Origin: an uncultured Gammaproteobacteria bacterium
GTDB taxonomy: Bacteria > Pseudomonadota > Gammaproteobacteria > SZUA-140
Assembly (NCBI GenBank): GCA_945788675.1
Contig: CALZMY010000046.1
Coordinates: 1-5,655, forward strand
DNA: 5,655 nt
Reading direction: 5' to 3'
Shown here piece after piece: positions 1 through 5,655 of the stretch. The position numbers were made by a program, and so were the translations under genes. Below the pieces are notes generated by a model that was given only the letters and a program-made list of their open reading frames with translations, ran no database searches and was not told where the DNA came from. Positions within the stretch are counted from its first letter, which is position 1, and each line of letters opens with the position of its first letter.

Positions 1-124
1 CTTCCAGTACCTAAAGGTATTCCCGGTGGTCTCCGTCACGCTTCGCTCGTACCGCAAGGGTGAAATACCCTTGGGTGTACTTTCTACGGTCGCCTGACAC
101 ATGACGTAATTAATCAGAGGTTCC
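1..124. mobile_element. Right end of a repeat or MITE-like element, truncated by the window start
   Basis: This is non-coding DNA ending in the 15-bp sequence TTAATCAGAGGTTCC (110-124), whose exact inverse complement opens the element at the other end of the window. Inside it is an imperfect hairpin at 49-80: CAAGGGT (55-61) pairs with ACCCTTG (67-73) around a 5-base loop, and GTAC at 49-52 pairs with GTAC at 77-80. More distal bases (about 28-48 against 81-94) are only loosely complementary. The CATGAC at 100-105 just before the terminal repeat also occurs just before the end of the right-hand element. I infer a non-autonomous element or the tail of an insertion sequence. No transposase is visible, and the family is not identified. 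Confidence 0.45.
110..124 (-). repeat. Terminal inverted repeat, left copy (inverse of 5506-5520)
   Basis: TTAATCAGAGGTTCC is the exact reverse complement of GGAACCTCTGATTAA at 5506-5520. It is followed by TTA (125-127), and the right copy is preceded by TTA (5502-5504). This is the arrangement expected if both are outer ends of related elements inserted at TTA-type target sites. Confidence 0.7.
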
Positions 125-133
125 TTAAGTTTA

Positions 134-177
134 TGTAGCCCGGTCTACACACTAACGAGCAAAGCGTAAATCTACGC
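134..177 (-). terminator. Two small hairpins downstream of the isocitrate dehydrogenase gene, possible weak terminator
   Basis: Two short inverted repeats lie within 50 bases of the icd stop codon. The nearer is GCGTA (164-168) with TACGC (173-177) around a 4-base loop. Read on the minus strand, it is followed by TTTGCT rather than a proper T-run. The farther is TGTAG (134-138) with CTACA (145-149) around CCCGGT. Position suits transcription termination of icd, but the stems are short and the U-tract is poor, so this is a weak call. Confidence 0.25.
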
Positions 178-182
178 AATCC

Positions 183-2408
183 TCATAATGCCGCCAACGC
201 TCCATTCAACGTCGCGCTCGGCCGCATCACCTTAGAAGCTATAGCTGCATCTGGCTGATAGTAACCACCTAGATCCACCGCCCCGCCCTGCGCGCCATTC
301 AACTCAGCCACGATCTTAGCTTCATTCGCAGTCAACGACTCAGCCAGCGGCTTAAAGCGCGCCTGAAGTGCTGTATCTTTGCGCTGCGCCGCTAACACCT
401 GCGCCCAGTACATGGCGAGATAAAAGTGACTGCCACGATTATCGAGCTCTCCGACCTTACGTGAAGGGGACTTGTTATTATCAAGGAACTGACCCGTCGC
501 CTCATCCAACGCATCGGCCAATATCTGTGCCTTAGGGTTCTTGAAGTTAACCGCCAGATGTTCAAGCGATGCCGCCAGTGCAAGGAACTCACCCAGTGAA
601 TCCCAACGCAGGTGATTATCTGTCAGCAGCTGCTGCACAAGCTTGGGTGCTGAACCACCCGCGCCGGTTTCAAACAGGCCGCCGCCGTTCATCAACGGTA
701 CAATCGACAGCATCTTCGCCGAGGTGCCCAGTTCCAGAATCGGGAACAGGTCGGTGAGGTAGTCGCGCAATACATTACCGGTGACCGATATCGTATCCTG
801 ACCTGCTTTTACACGTTGCAGCGTAAAACGGGTCGCCTCCGTTGGAGCCATGATATGAATCTCCAGCCCAGCGGTATCGTGGTCTTTAAGATAGAGATTC
901 ACCTTCTTGATCAACTCGGCATCATGCGCACGCTTTTCATCCAGCCAGAAGACCGCAGGGGTATGTGATGCACGGGCGCGAGTCACCGCGAGCTTAACCC
1001 AGTCTCGGATCGGCGCATCTTTCACCTGACACATACGGAAGATATCGCCATCAGCCACCGCCTGTTCCATCAACACATTGCCATTGGTATCCACAACACG
1101 CACAGCGCCGCTTCCAGCCATCTGAAAGGTCTTGTCATGCGAACCGTACTCTTCTGCCTTTTGCGCCATCAGCCCCACATTCGGCACCGTGCCCATGGTG
1201 GTGGGATCAAACGCACCGTGCTCTTTACAAAAATTGATCGTCTCTTCGTATACACTGGCATAGCAGCGGTCCGGGATGACCGCCAGCGTATCTTGCTGCT
1301 TGCCATCCTTGTTCCACATCTTGCCAGAACCGCGAATCATCGCCGGCATCGAGGCATCGATGATCACATCACTCGGCACGTGCAGGTTGGTGATGCCTTT
1401 ATCGGAATCGACCATCGCAATGTCGGGTCCGCCTGCCATCACCGCATTCAAGTCTGCCTCAATCTCTGCCTGTTTATCAGCCGGTAACGATACAATCTTA
1501 CTATAGAGATCCCCCAGGCCATTGTTAAGGTTCACATCCAGCTCAGCAAAAGTATCGGCATGTTTATCAAGTACCTCTTTAAAAAAGACAGCAACGGCAG
1601 AACCGAAGATGATCGGATCCGAGACCTTCATCATCGTCGCCTTCAGGTGCAACGAAAAGAGAATACCCTGCGCCTTTGCCTCCGCAATGGCATCCGACAA
1701 AAAGCTACGCAGTGCCTGCTGGCTCATCACCGCAGTATCGATCACCTCACCTGCCTGTAGCGGTGTGTTTGCCTTAAGTACTTTCACAGCACCATCATCA
1801 GCGACAAACTCAATCTTAAACTCATCGGCCGCACTCATCGTAATTGATTTTTCAGCGCCGTAAAAATCTCCTTCGGACATATGCGCCACATGGCTCTTTG
1901 AGTCACTCGACCATGCACCCATCGAATGGGGATGCTGCTTCGCGTAATTTTTCACCGATGCCGGAGCACGACGATCCGAGTTCCCTTCGCGCAACACAGG
2001 ATTCACCGCACTACCAAGCACCTTCGCATAGGTCGCTTTGATCGCCTGCTCTTCATCGTTATGAGGATTAGCTGGGTAATCCGGTACTGCGTAGCCGTGG
2101 GCCTGCAATTCTTCAATCGTCGCCGTCAACTGCGGAATCGACGCACTGATATTGGGTAACTTGATAATGTTCGCCTCGGGCGTCTTCGCCAGCTCACCGA
2201 GTTCGCTCAGCGCATCACCAATACGCTGCGCTTCTTTAAGGTAGTCAGGAAAATTAGCGATGATGCGCGCGGCCAGCGAGATATCGCGTGTCTCGATCAC
2301 AACATCCGCCGCCGCAGCGAACGCCTCCACAATCGGAAGAAATGAGTAAGTGGCTAACGCTGGTGCTTCGTCCGTTAGCGTATAGATGATCTTGGCCTTG
2401 TCTGTCAT
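183..2408 (-). CDS. icd: Isocitrate dehydrogenase, NADP-dependent, monomeric type
   Basis: This cytosolic TCA-cycle enzyme oxidatively decarboxylates isocitrate to 2-oxoglutarate, reducing NADP+ and using Mg2+ or Mn2+. At 741 residues it has the usual length of the monomeric family, unlike the roughly 415-residue dimeric enzyme of E. coli. Family hallmarks are visible throughout: NSDRRAP at 143-149 (substrate binding), HPHSMGAW at 159-166, KATMMKVSDP at 256-265, DASMPAMIRGSGKMW at 351-365, EYGSHDKTF at 420-428, FWLDEKRAHD at 487-496, and the cofactor-side stretch from APTEATRF (521-528) through GNVLRDYLTDLFPILELGTS (544-563) to GGSAPKLVQQ (584-593). R601 and R650 match the arginines that contact the NADP 2'-phosphate in this family, but position 590 is leucine where histidine is usual. 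The ATG start has AGGA (2415-2418 on the plus strand) six bases upstream. The gene stands alone and is divergent from its neighbour. No frameshift or truncation is seen. Several icd-type names exist; the family assignment is firm. Confidence 0.97.
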   Translation of the reverse strand: MTDKAKIIYTLTDEAPALATYSFLPIVEAFAAAADVVIETRDISLAARIIANFPDYLKEAQRIGDALSELGELAKTPEANIIKLPNISASIPQLTATIEELQAHGYAVPDYPANPHNDEEQAIKATYAKVLGSAVNPVLREGNSDRRAPASVKNYAKQHPHSMGAWSSDSKSHVAHMSEGDFYGAEKSITMSAADEFKIEFVADDGAVKVLKANTPLQAGEVIDTAVMSQQALRSFLSDAIAEAKAQGILFSLHLKATMMKVSDPIIFGSAVAVFFKEVLDKHADTFAELDVNLNNGLGDLYSKIVSLPADKQAEIEADLNAVMAGGPDIAMVDSDKGITNLHVPSDVIIDASMPAMIRGSGKMWNKDGKQQDTLAVIPDRCYASVYEETINFCKEHGAFDPTTMGTVPNVGLMAQKAEEYGSHDKTFQMAGSGAVRVVDTNGNVLMEQAVADGDIFRMCQVKDAPIRDWVKLAVTRARASHTPAVFWLDEKRAHDAELIKKVNLYLKDHDTAGLEIHIMAPTEATRFTLQRVKAGQDTISVTGNVLRDYLTDLFPILELGTSAKMLSIVPLMNGGGLFETGAGGSAPKLVQQLLTDNHLRWDSLGEFLALAASLEHLAVNFKNPKAQILADALDEATGQFLDNNKSPSRKVGELDNRGSHFYLAMYWAQVLAAQRKDTALQARFKPLAESLTANEAKIVAELNGAQGGAVDLGGYYQPDAAIASKVMRPSATLNGALAAL

Positions 2409-2414
2409 GGAAAA

Positions 2415-2418
2415 TCCT
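2415..2418 (-). promoter_or_regulatory. Ribosome binding site of icd
   Basis: On the minus strand AGGA sits six bases before the ATG at 2408-2406. This is good spacing and supports the chosen start; the protein then begins MTDKAKIIYTLTDEAP, typical of the family. Confidence 0.7.
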
Positions 2419-2451
2419 GATTACATTGGGGGAGGATATTGAAAACGCCCT

Positions 2452-2480
2452 ATTTTAACCCAAAATCGATATAAAATCAG
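2452..2480 (-). promoter_or_regulatory. Candidate sigma-70 promoter for icd
   Basis: Read on the minus strand, a -10-like TAAAAT (plus positions 2452-2457) lies 17 bases downstream of CTGATT (2475-2480), which matches TTGACA at only three positions. It would start transcription about 35 bases before the icd ATG. The region is AT-rich, so chance matches are likely. Confidence 0.3.
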
Positions 2481-2624
2481 CGTCATAGCGATTAACGACT
2501 TAATAAATTCCAACCCCATGAAAACCCCTTAAATTCAGACCATTTTTCTCAGCCATTCACACCCACCCGAATTAAACAGGGCCAACTAGCAATAATAACT
2601 TACAGCCATGTAGTCCTTAACCTA

Positions 2625-2653
2625 CAGACAGCCTTCCCTTTATCCTCTATAGT
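2625..2653 (+). promoter_or_regulatory. Candidate sigma-70 promoter for the HAF-repeat gene
   Basis: CAGACA (2625-2630, four of six matches to the -35 consensus) is followed by exactly 17 bases and then TATAGT (2648-2653, five of six matches to the -10 consensus). Transcription would start near 2660, giving a leader of about 90 bases before the ATG at 2753. This is the best promoter match I found by eye upstream of this gene. Confidence 0.45.
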
Positions 2654-2752
2654 CGAGTGTGCTACGCGCCCGGTCAATTCAGAAGCTTGGGGCACAATGC
2701 CGATGTCACTAAGACGTAACAATAATTAATTAAAAAAAACGTGGGTGTTCAA

Positions 2753-2830
2753 ATGACTTTAAAGAAATTGACCGCTACTATTGCAATAGCAATTAGTATT
2801 CTCGGGCTTGAGACCTCTCATGCCTATGCT
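2753..2830 (+). other. Signal peptide of the HAF-repeat protein
   Basis: Residues 1-26 have two lysines at positions 4-5, a hydrophobic stretch TATIAIAISILGL, and a polar C-region ending in the AxA site AYA. This is a standard Sec signal. There is no lipobox cysteine, so it is not a lipoprotein. Confidence 0.85.
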
Positions 2831-5200
2831 ACTCCCGAACTCGATCAATCGTTTGAACCCATACCGGAGTACGCTGGTCACTGGCGTGGTTTACAGGTCG
2901 GTCGTGAAAATGTCGAATCTGCACAGACTTTTACAGTAGGAACCAGCGGCACACTCACACGCGTTGATGTTCAGCTAGGCATAGAACCCGGTACGCTTGG
3001 AACTGGAAATGTGCTTTTAGATATACGACCAACGAGCACTGCTGGTAACCCGAAACCAGAAAATGCATCGGCATTAATCACCGCTGTGATTCCTGCCACT
3101 GATGTCACCGGTAGTGGTGCTAGTTACTATTTTGTAGAGGTTGATCTTGGTGATGGTCTGCAAGTATCCGCAGGTAGCACCTACACCATTGTATTGAGGT
3201 CTGAGACCCCAAATGATATGCAATACAATCAATTCATCTGGGCCAGCACCTCTGTCCCCGGCAACGACTATAATGGTGGCGCATCTTACAGTCGCTGCTT
3301 CAGGCTATCCGTCACATGCGGCGATAGCAATTGGGAGCTGCGTGTAAGTTCATCTCTAAGCATGCCTGACCTTGGGTTCAGGACATACGTCGAGGCAGGC
3401 TCTGCAGCAACACCTGAACCTGAAACAGCTGAACTTGACCAATCATTTGAACCAGCACCAGAATTTGGCAGCCACTGGCGTGGGTTACAGGTCGGCCGCC
3501 AAAATGTCGAATCCGCACAGACCTTTACTGTGGGTACAACAGGCATACTCACTCAGGTTGATGTCCAACTAGGCATAGAAGCCGGCTCACTTGGCACGGG
3601 TGATGTACTTTTAGACATACGACCAACAGATACAGCAGGTAACCCAGAGACTGATAATGCATCCGCATTAATCACTGCTGTGATTCCTGCCGCCGACATC
3701 ACAGGAAGTAGTGCTAGTTACTATTTTGTCGAAGTCAACCTTGGCGCTGGCATCAGGGTAACTGCCAGTGACACCTATGCCATTGTATTGAGATCTGAGA
3801 CCCCAGATGATACACAATACAATCAATTCATCTGGGCCTCCACATCTGTCCCCAACGATAATTATGATAGAGGCGCGTCTTACTATCGCTGTTTCCAACT
3901 CTCTAGCGCCTGTGGCAATAGTAACTGGGAGCTGTATGTAAGCTCACATCTAAACATGCCCGACCTTGGCTTCAGGACATATATAGAAGCAGATACCACG
4001 ATACCAGAGCCATCTCCAGTGCAAGCCACCTTTTTTGGGCTTGGTAGCATTCCTGTATCAGAGGGAAGATTCAAAGCAACCTTTGCAAGTGCAGTTTCAA
4101 ATGATGGTCAATACATCACAGGTTCAGGCTGGTTCTATCCTGACAGCACCTCTACCATACCCAGGTATACAGAGGCATTCCGTTGGAGTAGAGATGGTGG
4201 CATTGAGCTTCTTGGTGATCTCCCTGGAGGAAGCGACATCAGCGCGGCTTATGACATTAGTGCTGATGGTAAAACAGTCGTTGGCACCAGTAACTCATCA
4301 CTCGGCACCCAGGCATTCAAGTGGACAGAGATCGATGGAATGGTCGGTCTTAGCGGCACACCCAATGAGCGCCCCAGTTATGCCACGGGGGTCTCTGCTG
4401 ATGGTAATACGATGGTCGGTAGTGGCTCATCCATCTCACTTGTTCAAGGCTTTGAGGCATTCCGCATCACGGATACAGGCTTGCAGCCCCTTGGAGGACT
4501 CGCGGATAGTGTTGGCAGTTATGCGGCAGATGTATCAGCTGATGGATCAGCAGTTGTCGGACGCAATAAATCCAGCACAAACTACAAATGGCAGGCCTTT
4601 CTATGGACACCAGAAGATGGCATGACGGGGCTAGGATTCCTTCAGGGAGAAATAGAATCGATTGCCAAGGCGATCTCAGCAGATAAATCGACCGTGGTTG
4701 GCACATCACACATCAACTCATCCATTTCTCGTTCATTCCGCTGGACAAAGGAAAGCGGCATGATTGCATTAAATACACCCAACACAAAAATCCTGGATAT
4801 GTCAGCCAATGATGTCTCTGCTAATGGCTCGAAAATCGTTGGCCAGGCTGCACTGGCAGGAAAAGGATGGGCGGGTTCTTTTCTATGGACCAAAGAAGCA
4901 GGAGCTCAAGATTTACACGATATCCTGGAAGAACGTGGTATTGACCTTACGGGCTGGGTGCTTTCCGGTGCGAGTGCTATCTCAGATGATGGCAATACCA
5001 TTGTTGGCTGGGGCATCAATCCAGATGGAGACCCAGAGGCATGGGTGGCGGTTATTCCCACAGCATCAGTAGAAAATGATGCCCCTGATGAAGATAAAGA
5101 AAAGGGCCTTGGTACCGGTGCTTTTGGCTTGTTAGAGTTGGTGGTGTTTTTAATGCTGCTTAGCCACATCAACATACGTCGAAAACGAGATTTATACTAA
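2753..5200 (+). CDS. Exported modular protein: duplicated beta-rich domain, HAF-type repeats, C-terminal sorting-type tail
   Basis: The exact role is unknown; it is predicted to be exported and surface-held or released. Numbered from ATG 2753 (815 aa), residues 1-26 form a signal peptide: basic MTLKK, a hydrophobic core, and cleavage likely after AYA. Residues 29-215 and 227-413 are two copies of one domain (start ELDQSFEP, end DLGFRTY) about 78% identical by my count, with no gaps. This type, with an xQTFTVG..G.LT.VDVQLG start and D.RTY end, is common in bacterial surface proteins and resembles a jelly-roll or carbohydrate-binding sandwich. Residues 435-770 hold seven HAF-family repeats built on S-A-D-G...VVG and AFRW motifs, likely a beta-propeller. 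Residues 775-815 are an acidic linker, GTGAFG, a hydrophobic helix and RRKR. An in-frame GTG at 2741 would add four residues, but it has no ribosome site and spoils the signal peptide start. The site before ATG 2753 is also weak (GTGGG). No enzyme motif is visible. Confidence 0.85.
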   Translation: MTLKKLTATIAIAISILGLETSHAYATPELDQSFEPIPEYAGHWRGLQVGRENVESAQTFTVGTSGTLTRVDVQLGIEPGTLGTGNVLLDIRPTSTAGNPKPENASALITAVIPATDVTGSGASYYFVEVDLGDGLQVSAGSTYTIVLRSETPNDMQYNQFIWASTSVPGNDYNGGASYSRCFRLSVTCGDSNWELRVSSSLSMPDLGFRTYVEAGSAATPEPETAELDQSFEPAPEFGSHWRGLQVGRQNVESAQTFTVGTTGILTQVDVQLGIEAGSLGTGDVLLDIRPTDTAGNPETDNASALITAVIPAADITGSSASYYFVEVNLGAGIRVTASDTYAIVLRSETPDDTQYNQFIWASTSVPNDNYDRGASYYRCFQLSSACGNSNWELYVSSHLNMPDLGFRTYIEADTTIPEPSPVQATFFGLGSIPVSEGRFKATFASAVSNDGQYITGSGWFYPDSTSTIPRYTEAFRWSRDGGIELLGDLPGGSDISAAYDISADGKTVVGTSNSSLGTQAFKWTEIDGMVGLSGTPNERPSYATGVSADGNTMVGSGSSISLVQGFEAFRITDTGLQPLGGLADSVGSYAADVSADGSAVVGRNKSSTNYKWQAFLWTPEDGMTGLGFLQGEIESIAKAISADKSTVVGTSHINSSISRSFRWTKESGMIALNTPNTKILDMSANDVSANGSKIVGQAALAGKGWAGSFLWTKEAGAQDLHDILEERGIDLTGWVLSGASAISDDGNTIVGWGINPDGDPEAWVAVIPTASVENDAPDEDKEKGLGTGAFGLLELVVFLMLLSHINIRRKRDLY
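2837..3397 (+). repeat. Intragenic tandem repeat, copy 1
   Basis: This encodes residues 29-215, the first of two near-identical domains; the repeat period is 594 bases (198 codons) including a short linker. Conserved landmarks are ELDQSFEP, HWRGLQVGR, ESAQTFTVGT, VLLDIRPT, SALITAVIP, SYYFVEV, QYNQFIWASTSVP and MPDLGFRTY. Cysteines at residues 182 and 189 could form a disulphide. Confidence 0.9.
3431..3991 (+). repeat. Intragenic tandem repeat, copy 2
   Basis: This encodes residues 227-413 and aligns with copy 1 without gaps. About 42 of 187 residues differ, many conservatively. Both cysteines (380 and 387) are kept. The linker between copies is short and proline- and glutamate-rich (TPEPETA), and a similar one (IPEPSPV) follows copy 2. 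Confidence 0.9.
4043..5062 (+). repeat. Seven HAF-type repeats (predicted beta-propeller)
   Basis: Seven units each carry a core like ISADGxTVVGxS, with the core serine at residues 449, 503, 548, 595, 642, 689 and 744. Spacings are 54, 45, 47, 47, 47 and 55. Most units then have a W-type strand such as AFRWS, AFKWT, AFLWT, SFRWT or SFLWT, and a GGI or GGM turn. Unit 5 has ADK and unit 6 ANG instead of ADG. The first classic unit contains LGDLPGGS followed by SAAYDISADG, the signature of the HAF family of extracellular repeats. Seven regular units suit a closed seven-bladed propeller; that fold is an inference. Confidence 0.8.
5105..5197 (+). other. C-terminal GlyGly-CTERM-like sorting tail
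   Basis: Residues 785-815 read as a small-residue motif (GLGTGAFG), a hydrophobic segment (LLELVVFLMLLSHI) and a basic end (RRKR). The preceding linker is acidic (DAPDEDKEKG). This three-part plan is that of protein-sorting tails processed by rhomboid-type or exosortase-type proteases. It is closest to GlyGly-CTERM but lacks a plain GG and carries an acidic residue inside the helix. It might simply be a membrane anchor. No processing protease is encoded in the window. Confidence 0.6.
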
Positions 5201-5504
5201 CAGAAGCAATCAGCATACACAGTTAGCGCCTCAGCCCCCTGGTCAGCGAACATACAGATGGTTGTTGGCGCTATCCTCACTACTCTGATCTACCGCTAAC
5301 ACAGCATCCCTAATAGCAGGGGGCAGAGAGGAATGGGACTTACTTAAGGATATTCCGTCATTCGGTGATTAAGCCGGAATCCATGTTGCGTTAAACCCTG
5401 GATTCCGGCTAAAAAACTGACGGAATGATAAGTCGGTTTTCGAATACCCTTTAGTAAGCGCTTATGTAAGTGCCATTCGGGTCAGAGATGGCATCTACAT
5501 GTTA
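5201..5504. other. Intergenic region without genes
   Basis: About 300 bases with no supported reading frame. It contains weak dyads, TAGCGCC (5224-5230) with GGCGCTA (5267-5273) and TGCCAT (5471-5476) with ATGGCA (5488-5493), plus a self-complementary TAAGCGCTTA at 5455-5464. None has a following T-run, so I cannot name a convincing terminator for the HAF-repeat gene. The main structure is the nested palindrome listed separately. Confidence 0.6.
5352..5426. repeat. 75-bp nested palindrome of the widespread ATTCCG/GGAATCC intergenic type
   Basis: The inner stem is 11 bp: GCCGGAATCCA (5373-5383) pairs with TGGATTCCGGC (5399-5409). The outer stem is 9 bp: ATTCCGTCA (5352-5360) pairs with TGACGGAAT (5418-5426). 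The layout resembles the CGTCATTCCGGC...GCCGGAATCCAG repeats scattered between genes in many proteobacteria, so I read it as a REP- or MITE-like unit. Both arms could fold in RNA and protect or end the upstream transcript, but there is no T-run. Confidence 0.7.
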
Positions 5505-5655
5505 GGGAACCTCTGATTAAGTCTGGGCAAAAAAGATTGAGATTTAAAATATTCAAATTCGAGGCGCGAAGCGCACGTAATAGTGAGCTATTGCGAAGAT
5601 TCGCAACGAAGAAGTTGAATATTTTGGACTCAAGATTATTGTCCATGACTTAATC
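5505..5655. mobile_element. Palindromic MITE-like element, cut by the window end
   Basis: The element opens with GGGAACCTCTGATTAA (5505-5520) after TTA (5502-5504). GATTAAGTC (5515-5523) pairs exactly with GACTTAATC (5647-5655). The arms stay complementary inwards with mismatches, including AAAATATTCAA (5547-5557 region) against TTGAATATTTT (5615-5625 region). The centre is a small hairpin, AATAG (5579-5583) and CTATT (5588-5592). The dyad axis near 5585 puts the missing outer ten bases just past the window. There is no coding capacity. The size and symmetry suit a non-autonomous element moved by an insertion-sequence transposase elsewhere in the genome. Confidence 0.7.

Larger units (their letters stand above)
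2409..2752. other. Divergent intergenic region between icd and the HAF-repeat gene
   Basis: About 340 bases separate the two start codons and must hold both promoters. The icd-proximal part is AT-rich, followed by a mixed stretch and then a very AT-rich tract (about 2720-2739) just before the HAF-repeat gene. Open frames inside are tiny: ATG at 2518 runs 4 codons, and ATG at 2697 runs 10 codons. I see no strong dyad that would be an operator, no intrinsic terminator and no recognisable riboswitch. A c-di-GMP (GEMM) type leader was considered, but its core is not present. Confidence 0.6.

Noticed and set aside
2..97. Open frame from the left edge with a stop at 95-97 (about 31 codons)
   Set aside because: There is no start in the window, it overlaps a hairpin repeat, and it ends just before a terminal inverted repeat; repeat DNA is the simpler reading.
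1137..1487. Plus-strand reading frame of 116 codons, and several shorter ones between 569 and 2159
   Set aside because: They lie opposite the isocitrate dehydrogenase gene, which is full length and strongly recognised; they have no family resemblance and are shadows of its codon pattern.
2655..2740. Possible riboswitch (c-di-GMP type) in the HAF-gene leader
   Set aside because: The conserved GEMM core and paired helices could not be found; only a weak GTGC/GCAC pairing is present.
2741..2743. GTG as start of the HAF-repeat gene
   Set aside because: There is no ribosome site in the A/T-rich tract before it, and the ATG at 2753 gives a classic signal peptide start (MTLKKL).
3407..3427. PEP-containing linkers (TPEPETA, IPEPSPV) as a PEP-CTERM sorting signal
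   Set aside because: They lie in the middle of the protein between domains, not before a C-terminal helix; the actual C-terminus lacks PEP.
4035..4625. Plus-strand frame of 196 codons inside the HAF-repeat gene
   Set aside because: It overlaps the repeat region in another frame; its length reflects the repetitive codon pattern of the true frame, which has clear domain structure.
5224..5273. TAGCGCC/GGCGCTA dyad as terminator of the HAF-repeat gene
   Set aside because: The loop is 36 bases and no T-run follows, so it does not look like an intrinsic terminator.

Overview
The window holds two complete, divergently oriented protein genes, framed on both sides by short palindromic repeats that look like mobile-element ends. 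Base composition, the use of a monomeric-type isocitrate dehydrogenase and a GlyGly-CTERM-like tail all point to a gammaproteobacterium, probably free-living. This is inferred from the sequence; no taxonomic search was possible.

Layout, left to right. Positions 1-124 are non-coding, repeat-like DNA ending in TTAATCAGAGGTTCC, read as the right end of an element that begins before the window. Positions 125-182 carry two small hairpins just downstream of the first gene. Positions 183-2408 (minus strand) encode a full-length monomeric isocitrate dehydrogenase (741 aa), a core TCA-cycle enzyme. Positions 2409-2752 are a divergent promoter region. Positions 2753-5200 (plus strand) encode an 815-residue exported modular protein. 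It has a signal peptide, two tandem copies of a roughly 187-residue beta-rich domain, a seven-unit HAF-type repeat region likely to fold as a beta-propeller, and a C-terminal sorting-type tail. Positions 5201-5504 contain no gene but hold a 75-bp nested palindrome. Positions 5505-5655 are a palindromic MITE-like element cut off by the window edge, beginning with GGGAACCTCTGATTAA, the inverse complement of the repeat at the left edge.

The two genes are not obviously linked in function: one is cytosolic central metabolism and the other a predicted cell-surface or secreted protein. They share only the intergenic region. The points most worth following are the modular surface protein with its recently duplicated domain, a leucine at a cofactor-contact position of the isocitrate dehydrogenase where histidine is expected, and the matching inverted terminal repeats that bracket the two genes. 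I found no phage, CRISPR, toxin-antitoxin or defence genes and no tRNA or rRNA.
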